This document shows positions 33,121 through 41,825 of a DNA stretch of 64,000 nucleotides, piece after piece. The notes under the pieces were generated by a model. The model was not told the origin of the DNA. It saw only the letters and a program-made list of their open reading frames with translations, and made no database searches. Both the position numbers and the translations under genes were made by a program. The stretch comes from Phycisphaera sp. (lineage in GTDB: Bacteria; Planctomycetota; Phycisphaerae; Phycisphaerales; SM1A02): the NCBI GenBank assembly GCA_016124975.1, contig WGMP01000016.1, positions 20,414-84,413 on the forward strand, given 5' to 3'. Position 1 is the stretch's first letter. Each line of letters opens with the position of its first letter.

Positions 33121-33843
33121 ATGCAAGTTCAGCGCGTTTCCTTCCGCATGCTCGTGGCCATTGCGCCGCTCGCCGTTGCAGCCACAGCTCTCGCGAAGTC
33201 CGATTCGGTGGCCTACGTCGATTCGCAGGGAAGGCAGTGGCGTGAACTGTCGAGCACCGTCGCGCGTACCTGGTTTCAGGTCGCCTCCGTGTGCCCCACG
33301 GATGGTGTGACCCTGTGCTCAGGGTCGCTCGGCAACCTCAACCTCGACGGCTGGGTCTGGGCGACGAAGGACCAGGTTCAGGAGATGATGGCGGAACTTG
33401 CGCCCATCGCAGCAAAGGACGGGTGCTTCTCGGGAGTTGCGTATTCGGCACAGGCATGGTCGGTGCTCAATTACTTCGACAGCCTCCCCAGCTTCGAACT
33501 GACCAACACGGTCTCAGGATGGACCGCAACCGTCGCGACGGTTCCCGGGCTGACGAACTACGCCTACGCGCCGAGGGTCGGCACGCACGATGAGATCGCA
33601 AGCGACTCGAGCGTGTGCCCCGACAATCTCCAGCAACGCAATGAGTCGGGCACGACCATCGGCATCTGGATGTTCCGCCCGCCGTGCCACGCCGACATCG
33701 ATCAAGACGGAACGGTGGGGCCGAGCGATCTTGCGGCGCTCCTTGGATCATGGGGCACAGCGGGTTCGGCAGATCTCAGCGGGAACGGCGTGGTCGATGC
33801 GCCCGATCTCTCGCTTGTTCTCGCGGCGTGGGGTGACTGCTGA
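33121..33843 (+). CDS. Secreted protein with C-terminal dockerin-like repeats, paralogue 2
   Basis: 240 aa. It has the same plan as the preceding gene: signal peptide, then AYVDSQGRQWREL, VASVCPTDGVTLC, GWVWATKDQVQEMM, and a dockerin pair (DIDQDGTVGPSDLAALLGSWG, DLSGNGVVDAPDLSLVLAAWG, first 20 residues each) ending GDC. GGAGG Shine-Dalgarno 9 nt before the ATG. The shared DSxGRQWR and VCPTDG signatures define a family I do not recognise. A beta-sandwich fold is possible but not shown. Confidence 0.8.
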   Translation: MQVQRVSFRMLVAIAPLAVAATALAKSDSVAYVDSQGRQWRELSSTVARTWFQVASVCPTDGVTLCSGSLGNLNLDGWVWATKDQVQEMMAELAPIAAKDGCFSGVAYSAQAWSVLNYFDSLPSFELTNTVSGWTATVATVPGLTNYAYAPRVGTHDEIASDSSVCPDNLQQRNESGTTIGIWMFRPPCHADIDQDGTVGPSDLAALLGSWGTAGSADLSGNGVVDAPDLSLVLAAWGDC

Positions 33844-33861
33844 CGCTGCCGCGTCGGCACG

Positions 33862-35838
33862 CTACCGCACCAGCGCCCCGCGTGTCTCGAGGAACGCCAT
33901 CACGCGCTCGACGGCCACGCGGAGCGCCGCTTCGCCCGAGCCGAACTCGTGCATGGGCAGCGCAAGGTCGGCGTCGGCGGGCGTCTCGTAGTCGAGGTCG
34001 ATTCCCGGCACATCCTTGACGCTGCCGCGCGCAGCGGCCGCGTAGAGGCCCGACGGATCGCGGCGACGGCACGCCTCGAGCGGCGTCGACACATGGACGA
34101 GGGCGAAGTGGTCGTTTCCGACAAGTTCGCGCGCGCGGGCGCGCACGCTTGCGTCGGGCGCGGTGAAGCTTGCGAGCACCACGAGCCCGATCTCGTTCAT
34201 CGCGCGCGCAAGCTCCATGCCGCGGCGCAGGTTCTCCGAGCGGTCGTGCTTCGAGAAGCCTAGGTCGCGGCTCATGCCTGCACGCAGCGCCGAGCCGTCG
34301 ATCACGGCGCCGAAGCGGCCGAGGTCGAAGAGGCGGCGCTCGACGGCGCGCGCGATCTCGCTCTTTCCCGAGCCCGAGAGGCCCGTGAAGAGCAGCGTGA
34401 ACGGCTTCTGCCCAAGGCGCCTCGCGCGCTCGTCGGGCGTGATGACCTCTGCGCTCGGCGCGAGGTGCGTGGCGCGCGGCGTGCTCGTCCAGTTTCCTGC
34501 GTCGGCCTCCGACGGGTCGAGCAGCATGCCCGCGCCCGCCGTCATGTTCGTCAGGCGGTCGATCAGGATGAACGCGCCCGTGGCGCGGTTCTTCGTGTAG
34601 GCGTCGTAGACGAGCGGTCGGCTCGTGCGGATCGCGACCTCGCCGATGTCGTTGAGCGCAAGCGCGGGCGCGGGCGAGCGCTCGAGCGTGTTCACATCGA
34701 CGCGATGCACGATGCGCGCGACCGACGCGGGCGTCTTGTGCGGCCCGTGCTTGAGGAGATACTCCTTGCCCGGAACAAGCGGCGACGCATCGTCCATCCA
34801 GACGACCATCGCAGAGACATCCTGCGCCACATGCGGCTCGTTGCCCGGGTGCACGATCGTGTCGCCGCGCGCACAGTCGACCTCATCGGCGAGCGTGAGC
34901 GTGACCGAGAGTGGGGGATAGGCCTCGGGCAGATCGCCGTCGAAGGTGACGACCTTCTTCACCGTCGTCGTACGCCGCGACGGCAGCACCATCACGCGGT
35001 CGCCCGGCTTCACGCAGCCGCTCGCGACCGTGCCCGTGAAGCCGCGGAAATCGAGGTTCGGGCGGTTCACCCACTGGACGGGGAAGCGGAAGTCGACCTG
35101 GTTGCGGCGCCCGCCGAGCGGAACCGTCTCGAGGTGCTCGATGAGCGTCGGGCCCGAGTACCACGGCGTGTTCGCGCTGCGCTCGACGACATTGTCGCCC
35201 TTGAGCGCCGACATCGGAATCGCGCGAATGTTGCGCGGCGGAAGCCGCAGGCTGAACTCCTCGAACGCGCGCACGATCTCGTCGAATCGCTCGCGCGAGA
35301 ACCCGCCGTCCGCGGAGCGGATCAGGTCGAGCTTGTTGACCGCAAGCACGATCTCGCCGATCCCGAGGAGGCTCGTGATGAATGCGTGGCGCCGCGTCTG
35401 CACGCTGATCCCGTGGCGCGCGTCGACCAAGAGGATCGCGAGGTCGCAGGTGCTCGCGCCCGTCGCCATGTTGCGGGTGAACTGCTCGTGGCCGGGGGTG
35501 TCGGCGATGATGAACTTGCGCGCCGCGGTCGTGAAGTAGCGGAACGCCACATCGATCGTGATCCCTTGCTCGCGCTCGCTCTTGAGGCCGTCGACGAGGA
35601 ACGCGAGGTCGAGCTCGCCCGCCTGCGTGCCGAGCGCCTTCGAGTCGCGTGCGGCGGCCGCGAGCGTGTCCTCGTGCACCATGTGCGTGTCGTGCAGCAG
35701 TCGCCCGATGAGCGTGCTCTTCCCGTCGTCGACCGAGCCGCAGGTGAGGAAGCGGAGAAGGTCCTTGCGCTCGTGGCGCGCAAGATACTCCTCGATGTCG
35801 CGCGAGATCAGCTCGCGTTCGGCTTGGTCGGCGCGCAT
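33862..35838 (-). CDS. cysN: CysN-type sulfate adenylyltransferase subunit 1 fused to a degenerate APS-kinase-like domain
   Basis: 658 aa. Residues about 20-440 are the CysN GTPase: LLRFLTCGSVDDGKSTLIG, DTPGHEQFTRNMATGAST, AVNKLDLI, then EF-Tu-like barrels. It pairs with CysD to make APS from sulfate and ATP. The C-terminal 190 residues are an APS kinase fold with P-loop [13 protein letters not shown]. However, the substrate motif normally reading DGDNxRHGLN is here DGSALRAGMS, and the usual SPFR is TAPDAS, so kinase activity is doubtful. The ATG shares one base with the cysD stop. A separate, intact cysC lies at 36798. Confidence 0.92.
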   Translation of the reverse strand: MRADQAERELISRDIEEYLARHERKDLLRFLTCGSVDDGKSTLIGRLLHDTHMVHEDTLAAAARDSKALGTQAGELDLAFLVDGLKSEREQGITIDVAFRYFTTAARKFIIADTPGHEQFTRNMATGASTCDLAILLVDARHGISVQTRRHAFITSLLGIGEIVLAVNKLDLIRSADGGFSRERFDEIVRAFEEFSLRLPPRNIRAIPMSALKGDNVVERSANTPWYSGPTLIEHLETVPLGGRRNQVDFRFPVQWVNRPNLDFRGFTGTVASGCVKPGDRVMVLPSRRTTTVKKVVTFDGDLPEAYPPLSVTLTLADEVDCARGDTIVHPGNEPHVAQDVSAMVVWMDDASPLVPGKEYLLKHGPHKTPASVARIVHRVDVNTLERSPAPALALNDIGEVAIRTSRPLVYDAYTKNRATGAFILIDRLTNMTAGAGMLLDPSEADAGNWTSTPRATHLAPSAEVITPDERARRLGQKPFTLLFTGLSGSGKSEIARAVERRLFDLGRFGAVIDGSALRAGMSRDLGFSKHDRSENLRRGMELARAMNEIGLVVLASFTAPDASVRARARELVGNDHFALVHVSTPLEACRRRDPSGLYAAAARGSVKDVPGIDLDYETPADADLALPMHEFGSGEAALRVAVERVMAFLETRGALVR

Positions 35839-36764
35839 CAGAAGTAGCCTTCCTTCTTCTTCTCCTCCATGCTGCCCGCCCCGTCATGGTCGATCACGCG
35901 GCCCTGGCGCTCGGAGAGCTTCGTCTCGAGCATCTCGCGGATGATCTCGGGCAGCGTGGTCGCGGTCGACTCGATCGCGCCCGAGAGCGGATAGCAGCCG
36001 AGCGTGCGGAAGCGGATCATCTTCATCTCGGGCTTCTCGCCCGGCTCGAGCGGCAGGCGGTGGTCGTCGACCATGATCGGGACACCGCCGCGGTAGACGA
36101 CGGGCCGCATCGCCGCGAAGTAGAGCGGCACCATCGGGATCTTCTCGAGCATGATGTACTGCCACACATCGAGCTCGGTCCAGTTCGAGAGCGGGAAGAC
36201 GCGGATCGACTCGCCGCGCGTTCCCGCCGCGCGATTGATCTCCGTGTTGTAGATGTTCCACAGCTCTGGCCGCTGGTTGCGCGGATCCCAGCGGTGCTGG
36301 GGGTCTCGGAAGCTAAACACGCGCTCCTTCGCGCGCGACTTCTCCTCGTCGCGCCGCGCGCCGCCGAACGCAGCGTCGAAGCCATGCTTGTCGAGGGCCT
36401 GGCGCAAGCCCTGTGTCTTCATGATGTCGGTGTGCTTGCGCGAGCCGTGGGTGATCGGGTTCACGCCCGCTGCGAGGCCTTCCTGGTTGACATGGATCAA
36501 CAGCTCGAGCCCGAGTTCCTTCGCGACATACTCGTCGCGAAACCTGTACATGTCGCGGAACTTCCAGGTCGTGTCGATGTGGAGCAGCGGAAACGGCGGC
36601 TTCGCGGGGTAGAACGCCTTCATCGCGAGCTGCAGCAGCACCGCCGAGTCCTTGCCGATCGAGTAGAGGAGGACGGGCTTCTCGAAGCTCGCCGCCACCT
36701 CGCGGAAGATGTGGATCGACTCGGCTTCGAGTTCGCGGAGATGGCTCAGGCGCGCGCGGTCCAT
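35838..36764 (-). CDS. cysD: Sulfate adenylyltransferase subunit 2
   Basis: 308 aa PP-loop enzyme. Motifs: [20 protein letters not shown] (the SGGKD-type loop appears as SIGKDS), [48 protein letters not shown] and [15 protein letters not shown]. It is the catalytic ATP sulfurylase subunit, driven by CysN GTP hydrolysis. An AGGA box precedes the ATG. It is divergent from cysC, giving a compact sulfate-activation locus likely used for both cysteine synthesis and sulfation; the choice between them is not visible. Confidence 0.95.
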   Translation of the reverse strand: MDRARLSHLRELEAESIHIFREVAASFEKPVLLYSIGKDSAVLLQLAMKAFYPAKPPFPLLHIDTTWKFRDMYRFRDEYVAKELGLELLIHVNQEGLAAGVNPITHGSRKHTDIMKTQGLRQALDKHGFDAAFGGARRDEEKSRAKERVFSFRDPQHRWDPRNQRPELWNIYNTEINRAAGTRGESIRVFPLSNWTELDVWQYIMLEKIPMVPLYFAAMRPVVYRGGVPIMVDDHRLPLEPGEKPEMKMIRFRTLGCYPLSGAIESTATTLPEIIREMLETKLSERQGRVIDHDGAGSMEEKKKEGYF

Positions 36765-36785
36765 GCGGGAGGTCCTTCGGTCGGA

Positions 36786-36791
36786 TAGGGT
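36786..36791 (+). promoter_or_regulatory. Leaderless-type -10 box (TAGGGT) before a GTG start
   Basis: TAGGGT ends 6 nt before the GTG at 36798. The overlapping complement TACCCT could serve the divergent cysD, which has a leader with a Shine-Dalgarno. Confidence 0.45.
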
Positions 36792-36797
36792 AGCGGC

Positions 36798-37463
36798 GTG
36801 AGCCACGGCGGGGATCGCGCCGCGGACTTGGGAAGCGAGCGCACGACCATGACCCAACCGACCCGTTCCTCTGATGTGACCTGGCACGAAGGGCAGGTTT
36901 TGCGCGCCGACCGCGAGCGGCTGCTCGGCCAGCGCGGCGCCGTCGTGTGGTTCACGGGCCTCTCTGGCTCTGGCAAGAGCACGATCGCAGTCGCTGTCGA
37001 AGCGAGCCTCATCGGCGCCGGGCGGCTCTGCTATCGGGTCGATGGCGACAACCTGCGTCATGGGCTCAACCAGAACCTCGGGTTCAGCCCCATTGATCGC
37101 GCCGAGAATGTGCGGCGCACGGGGGAAGTCTGCCGCATCCTGGCGGACACTGGCGTGATCGTGCTTGCGAGTCTCGTGAGCCCGTTCCGCGCCGAGCGCG
37201 AGCGCGTGCGCGAGATGCACGCTGCGGCGAAGATCCCGTTCCTCGAGGTCTTCGTCGATGTGCCGCTCGAGGTCGCCGAGTCGCGCGACCCGAAGGGGCT
37301 CTACCGCAAGGCGCGGGCGGGCGAGATCAAGGATTTCACGGGCATCGACCAGCCCTACGAGGCGCCGACCGCGTGCGAGCTCGTGCTGCCCGCCGCGCGG
37401 CAGAGCGTCGATGCGTGCGCGCTGCAGGTCGTGCAGATGCTGCGCGACCGCCACATCGTGTGA
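36798..37463 (+). CDS. cysC: Adenylylsulfate kinase
   Basis: 221 aa. Phosphorylates APS to PAPS. All canonical motifs are present: [20 protein letters not shown]-loop [54 protein letters not shown] and [20 protein letters not shown]. This contrasts with the altered kinase domain fused to CysN next door. GTG start chosen from the TAGGGT box; an internal ATG at 36849 is the alternative. Confidence 0.95.
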   Translation: MSHGGDRAADLGSERTTMTQPTRSSDVTWHEGQVLRADRERLLGQRGAVVWFTGLSGSGKSTIAVAVEASLIGAGRLCYRVDGDNLRHGLNQNLGFSPIDRAENVRRTGEVCRILADTGVIVLASLVSPFRAERERVREMHAAAKIPFLEVFVDVPLEVAESRDPKGLYRKARAGEIKDFTGIDQPYEAPTACELVLPAARQSVDACALQVVQMLRDRHIV

Positions 37464-37469
37464 ACGGCG

Positions 37470-38723
37470 TCAGCGTGTCGGTGGAGCCTCGAAGGCTGCC
37501 GCACGGATCGCCGCGCGATCCGCGTCCTCGATCGCCTTCATCTCGTCGAGCGCCCACGCGACCATCTGCACCGCGATGAGGCGCGCTTCGGGGTTCGCGA
37601 AATCGGCGGGGTGGCCGAGCGTCGTGAACGCGATCCGCTGCATCGGCAGGCCCTCCTTGCGCGGCCTTTCGCGCACCCACAGGACCGGCTGCTTCTGCGG
37701 CGCGTCGGGCCGCTCGCTGCCGACCGCCTCGCCCCAGAGGAGAACGCGGCAATCGTCGGGCAGCGGCTCGACCTGGTAGAGCCAGCTCGAGACCACGAGG
37801 CCGTCGTGCGGGATCGTCACTCCCGCGAGCACGGGGTGCTTCGCGGCCTCGGCCTCGGGCGGCAGGATGCGCGTCTTCGACGAGTGCCCGTGGTGGAACT
37901 TCCAGTTGGTGCCCCAGGTTTCGATCGGGAACGCGTCGTTCCAGCGGCTCGCGCCGTCGCCGCTCCCCGGATAGCGGAACGCGTGCGTCGAGGTGCGGAA
38001 GCCGACGAGCGGCAGGCCGTGGGTGGTCGCGTCGTCGAAGGAGATCATCTGATTGTGGCCGAGCTCGCGGAAGCGCATGTAGAGGACGCTCGCGTCCGAG
38101 CCGCGCAGGCTCCAGTCGTCGGTGAGGCCTGTTCGTCCGCCGACGTCGGGGGTCTTGGCCGACGAGCCCGTGCCGTCGTCGCCCGTCGCGAAGTGCAGCC
38201 TTGTCGACGCGACTCCCGCGTCGCCGACGAGCTTCGCGAGGAAGGGCATCGTGATCTCGCTGCGGTACTCGTCGTCGGCCGCGACAAACGAGATCGTGCG
38301 CTCGAGCTTCTGCCAGCCGTTCGGGGGAACGGTCTTGAGGACCTTCGCGCTTCCGTCGGCGAAGATGCGGGCGCGGTCGCCCTTCGCGGGAAGCCCCCGC
38401 GGACCCGTGAAGGGCCCGCGATCGCCGCTCGAGCCAACCGTGCCCGGCGGGTTGTCGAAGATCTGCGAGACGACGGCCGTCTCGTCGCCCGCCTTTAGCC
38501 CGCTGCCCGCGATCACGCGTTCGACGCGCACGCGGTGCCAGACATTGGTCGTGCGCGAATCCTGCTTCTTGAGCTCGACCGAAAGCACCGTCACCTCCAG
38601 CTGAAACGGCGACCGCGCGAGCACCCACATCGGCTGGGGCAGTTGTTCGGCGCTGGCGTGGGCCTCGGGCAACACCGCGACGGCGAGCGCGATGGCGGCT
38701 GTCAGGATTCGTCGGAGGAGCAT
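37470..38723 (-). CDS. Secreted ThuA-like (trehalose-utilisation family) protein
   Basis: 417 aa with a signal peptide (TAAIALAVAVLPEAHA). An N-terminal beta-rich region (FQLEVTVLSVELKKQ, VWHRVRVERVIAG) precedes a ThuA-like glutamine-amidotransferase-fold domain recognised by HGLPLVGFRTSTHAFRYPG, ETWGTNWKFHHGHSSKTRI, HPVLAGV and FTTLGHPADFANPEARLIAV. ThuA domains occur in many secreted planctomycete proteins linked to sugar metabolism. The usual catalytic Cys is not apparent. Enzymatic function unknown. Confidence 0.75.
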   Translation of the reverse strand: MLLRRILTAAIALAVAVLPEAHASAEQLPQPMWVLARSPFQLEVTVLSVELKKQDSRTTNVWHRVRVERVIAGSGLKAGDETAVVSQIFDNPPGTVGSSGDRGPFTGPRGLPAKGDRARIFADGSAKVLKTVPPNGWQKLERTISFVAADDEYRSEITMPFLAKLVGDAGVASTRLHFATGDDGTGSSAKTPDVGGRTGLTDDWSLRGSDASVLYMRFRELGHNQMISFDDATTHGLPLVGFRTSTHAFRYPGSGDGASRWNDAFPIETWGTNWKFHHGHSSKTRILPPEAEAAKHPVLAGVTIPHDGLVVSSWLYQVEPLPDDCRVLLWGEAVGSERPDAPQKQPVLWVRERPRKEGLPMQRIAFTTLGHPADFANPEARLIAVQMVAWALDEMKAIEDADRAAIRAAAFEAPPTR

Positions 38724-38747
38724 GTCGGATAGAGTCACGGCTCCACG

Positions 38748-39425
38748 ATGACGACGCAAGAGCCCGTATCTCAGATTTCGATCCTCCGCGAGGAAACGGC
38801 TTGGCTCGTGGTCGCGAAGCCCGCAGGCGTCCACTCGGTCGCCCAGCGCGGAAGCGACGCACCGAGCGTCGAGTCGTGGCTGCGCGCGGCGCGGCCTGAA
38901 CTCGCGGGGCTCGACGAGGCCGGGCTCGTCCATCGCCTCGACCTCGAGACGAGCGGGTGCCTCCTCGTCGCAAAGGACGCCGCGACCCGCGCTCGTCTCC
39001 GCGAGGCCTTCAGCGGCCGGGGCGGCGACATCCGCAAGACCTACCTCGCGCGCGTCGAGGGGCGCTTCACCGACCGCGTGCTCGCGGGGGCGTTCTCGCT
39101 GTCGTTCACGAGCCGCCACAAGGGCAGCGCCAAGGTCACCGTCCACACCCGCGGAGAGCCTGACACCATCGGCCGTTGCCGCTGGCGCGTGCGTTCGGCC
39201 GCGGGCGAGAGCGCAGGCGCCACGACGGTGCTCGAGGTCGAACTCCTCGGCCCTGGCCGCCGCCACCAGATCCGCGCGGGGCTCGCGCACGAGGGGCACC
39301 CGCTTGTCGGCGACGCCCTCTACGGCGCCCGCGAGGCCCCGCACGGGCCGCTTCTGCACGCCTGGAGGCTCGATGTCGACGGACAGACCGCCGAATGTCC
39401 GCCGCCAGACTGGGCGAAGCGGTAG
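38748..39425 (+). CDS. RluA-family pseudouridine synthase
   Basis: 225 aa. The family motif GLVHRLDLETSGCLLVAKD carries the catalytic Asp. The closing segment GPGRRHQIRAGLAHEGHPLVGDALYG is typical (quoted in part: RRHQIRAGLAHEGHPLVGD). It isomerises uridine in rRNA or tRNA; which site cannot be told. There is no N-terminal S4 domain. A TAGAGT box lies 12 nt before the ATG, so the leader would be very short. Confidence 0.9.
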   Translation: MTTQEPVSQISILREETAWLVVAKPAGVHSVAQRGSDAPSVESWLRAARPELAGLDEAGLVHRLDLETSGCLLVAKDAATRARLREAFSGRGGDIRKTYLARVEGRFTDRVLAGAFSLSFTSRHKGSAKVTVHTRGEPDTIGRCRWRVRSAAGESAGATTVLEVELLGPGRRHQIRAGLAHEGHPLVGDALYGAREAPHGPLLHAWRLDVDGQTAECPPPDWAKR

Positions 39426-39604
39426 GGAGACGCGAGGGCAGGGCCGCGCCCGCGAGCCACGAAGCCCATCGGGTGGCGGCGCCGAGCCAAGATTGAAATG
39501 GCGAGGAATTTCATTGCAACACCGCATTCCATGAAGTAGCGTTCGGAGGTCTCGGCAGCTCAGCAGCTTGGTGGCCTGGTGGCTCGGTCTCTCGGAGGCC
39601 TCGG

Positions 39605-41407
39605 ATGCGCTCGATCGTCCCGCTCGCGCTCGGTCTGTCCGTCTCGGCGGCGTCGGCTTCAGCCCATGCGCAGATGCCCTCGTTTTCAGAGGAGGCGTTG
39701 CAGCGCGGGCTCAACTATGTCGTGACCGACGGCATCTTCGACGGACCAGGACAGTTCGGCTGCGGCGTCGCGCTGTGCGACCTCGACGGCGACGGCGACG
39801 ACGACATCGTGGCGAGCGGGGCGACGAACGGTCAGATCGCGCTCTTCGAGAATGTCGGAGGGACCTTCGTCAATCGCACCATCGGAAGCGGCCTTCAGGC
39901 GCTTGCGAAGGTGTCGGGCCTCGTCGCCGCGGACCACGACGGCGACGGCGACCTCGACCTCTTCGTGACGCGCTGGCTGCAGGCCGCCGTCCTCTATCGA
40001 AACAACGGCGGCATGCACTTCACGAACATCACCGCCGCCGCGGGCCTCTCGGGAAATGCGGGCGCAGGCGCGGGGTGCTCCTTCGGCGACTACGACGGCG
40101 ACGGCGACCTCGACCTTGCGATCGCCAACCGCACGGGGACGATGCAGAACCAGCTGCGCAACCGCTTCTACCGCAACAACGGCAACGGCACCTTCACCGA
40201 AGTCGCACAGCAGCTCGGCGTCGACGACGGAGGCGCAAGCTTCCAGTGCATCCTGCAGGACCTCGACCGCGACGGCGACGCCGATCTCTATGTCTCGAAC
40301 GACAAGGGCTCCGCTGGAATCAGCTTCAACCGCTACTTCCGGAATGTCGGCGGCGCGTTCGTGTCTGAGCCGAACAACGGGAGCGGCGTCATCATCGACT
40401 CGATGGGCGTCGCGACGGGCGACCTCGACGGCAACGGGTTCATCGACATCTTCTGCACGAACATCGCGAGCGGCCATGTGCTGCTCCTCACAGGCGACGC
40501 GCTCACCTACTCCGAATCCGCCGTCAAGTCGGGCGTCGCGGGTGCGGCCACGGGCTGGGGCGCCGTCATGTTCGACGCGGAGAACGATGGCGACGAGGAT
40601 CTCTTCGCCTGCTCGATGTTCCCCGTGCCCGACTACCTCTTCGTGAACACGGGCGCCATGCCCATGCTCGACCTGCCCGGCGCGGGCGGCGCCAGCGACC
40701 TCGAGGATTCCTACTGCCTCGCCGTGGGCGACATCGACCTCGACGGCGATGTCGATCTCCTCAAGCAGAGCCGCCCCGCGAACCTGCGGCTCCTCGTCAA
40801 TCAATCGCCGCCCGCAAACCGCGCGGTCCGCCTCAAGATCGTCGGTCGGGGCATGAACACGCACGCGGTCGGCGCGTTGGTCGATGTCCGCTTCGCCGAG
40901 CGCACGGTGCTGCGCGAGGTCGTCTCGGGAAGCGCCTACAAGAGCCAGAGCTCGTATGTGATCCACGCAGGAGTCGGCGCGCGCGCCACGGCCGACAGCG
41001 TCACCGTGCGCTGGCCGAGGCTCGTCGCCGAGGGAAGCGCCTGGACGACGCGCACGCTCACGAATGTGCCGACTGACTTCGTCGTGCCCGTCTATCCGCC
41101 CGAGCGCCTCGGCGATGTCGACGGCGACGGCCGCGTCGAGCCCGCGGAGCTCGCCGCGTGCGAGGCCTGCGCGGTCATCCCGTTCAGCGCCGCATGCGCG
41201 ATCCACGACCTCGACGGAAACTGCACGGTCGACGCGGCGGATATCGCCGCCATGCGCGTGCGCATGTGCGACCTCGACGGAAGCGGCGCGGTGGGCGCGC
41301 CCGATCTCGCGATCCTTCTCGGCGCGTGGAGTGGCGCCACCTACGACCTCACGGGCGACGGCGTCGTCGGCGCGGCGGATCTGGCGCTGCTTCTCTCGCA
41401 GTGGTGA
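39605..41407 (+). CDS. Secreted FG-GAP/VCBS-UnbV protein with C-terminal dockerin repeats
   Basis: 600 aa. Signal peptide (LGLSVSAASASAHAQ). About eight VCBS blades (CDLDGDGDDDIVASG, AADHDGDGDLDLFVTRW, FGDYDGDGDLDLAIANR, VGDIDLDGDVDLLKQSR) form a predicted propeller. The UnbV region follows (VGALVDVRFAERTVLREV, SAYKSQSSYVIHAGVG). A tail of four dockerin-like repeats starts at about residue 500 (VDGDGRVEPAEL, LDGNCTVDAADI, LDGSGAVGAPDL, LTGDGVVGAADL). GGAGG Shine-Dalgarno before the ATG. It is related to the 1472-3172 protein but carries the dockerin tail and has no TPR partner. Confidence 0.85.
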   Translation: MRSIVPLALGLSVSAASASAHAQMPSFSEEALQRGLNYVVTDGIFDGPGQFGCGVALCDLDGDGDDDIVASGATNGQIALFENVGGTFVNRTIGSGLQALAKVSGLVAADHDGDGDLDLFVTRWLQAAVLYRNNGGMHFTNITAAAGLSGNAGAGAGCSFGDYDGDGDLDLAIANRTGTMQNQLRNRFYRNNGNGTFTEVAQQLGVDDGGASFQCILQDLDRDGDADLYVSNDKGSAGISFNRYFRNVGGAFVSEPNNGSGVIIDSMGVATGDLDGNGFIDIFCTNIASGHVLLLTGDALTYSESAVKSGVAGAATGWGAVMFDAENDGDEDLFACSMFPVPDYLFVNTGAMPMLDLPGAGGASDLEDSYCLAVGDIDLDGDVDLLKQSRPANLRLLVNQSPPANRAVRLKIVGRGMNTHAVGALVDVRFAERTVLREVVSGSAYKSQSSYVIHAGVGARATADSVTVRWPRLVAEGSAWTTRTLTNVPTDFVVPVYPPERLGDVDGDGRVEPAELAACEACAVIPFSAACAIHDLDGNCTVDAADIAAMRVRMCDLDGSGAVGAPDLAILLGAWSGATYDLTGDGVVGAADLALLLSQW

Positions 41408-41825
41408 ACCCGAGACCGCTGCGCATCCGCCTCGGCACCCGCCTCGCCGTAGCCCGTGCCGCCACGGGCCCGCCGGGGGCGCCGCGGGGTGACCGTGGGT
41501 CGAAGGTGGCGACGGCGTGAGCACTGAACTCCGCAGGGTCGCTTGCGCCGATCTATCCGCCTCGTCCCACAGGAATCAGCGCCGCGATGTCGGCCCGCGT
41601 CGCGGCGGGTGTCCGTGCATCCGCGGAAGACGCCTGCGCGTGTCCGACCTGCTCGATTTGCCCACGCACGGCGCGTCGATCGAAGAGGCCGCCGGCGACC
41701 ATCCGTCCGTGGAGCGGAAGGAAGTCCTTGCGGCGTTTCCCCATGCGGCCGTCCCGGCTGGCCGTGCGGTCGTCGGAGGCGCACGAGTGCCTTCGTGTTC
41801 GCGCTGGGGCGGACCGGCCTGCCTA
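41408..41825. other. Gene-free stretch at the left edge of the accessory island
   Basis: 418 bp between the CRTAC1 gene and the convergent AAA ATPase gene. It holds a GC-rich inverted repeat near 41452-41472 (cccgtgccgccacggg). Open frames here are shadows with no family resemblance. Confidence 0.4.

Noticed and set aside
38724..38747. Leaderless box for the ThuA-like gene on the minus strand
   Set aside because: The upstream sequence actctatccgac does not give TANNNT at the right spacing, so it was left out of the list.
41553..41744. Small minus-strand frame in the 41.4-41.8 kb gap
   Set aside because: No Shine-Dalgarno or TANNNT box in position and no recognisable sequence.
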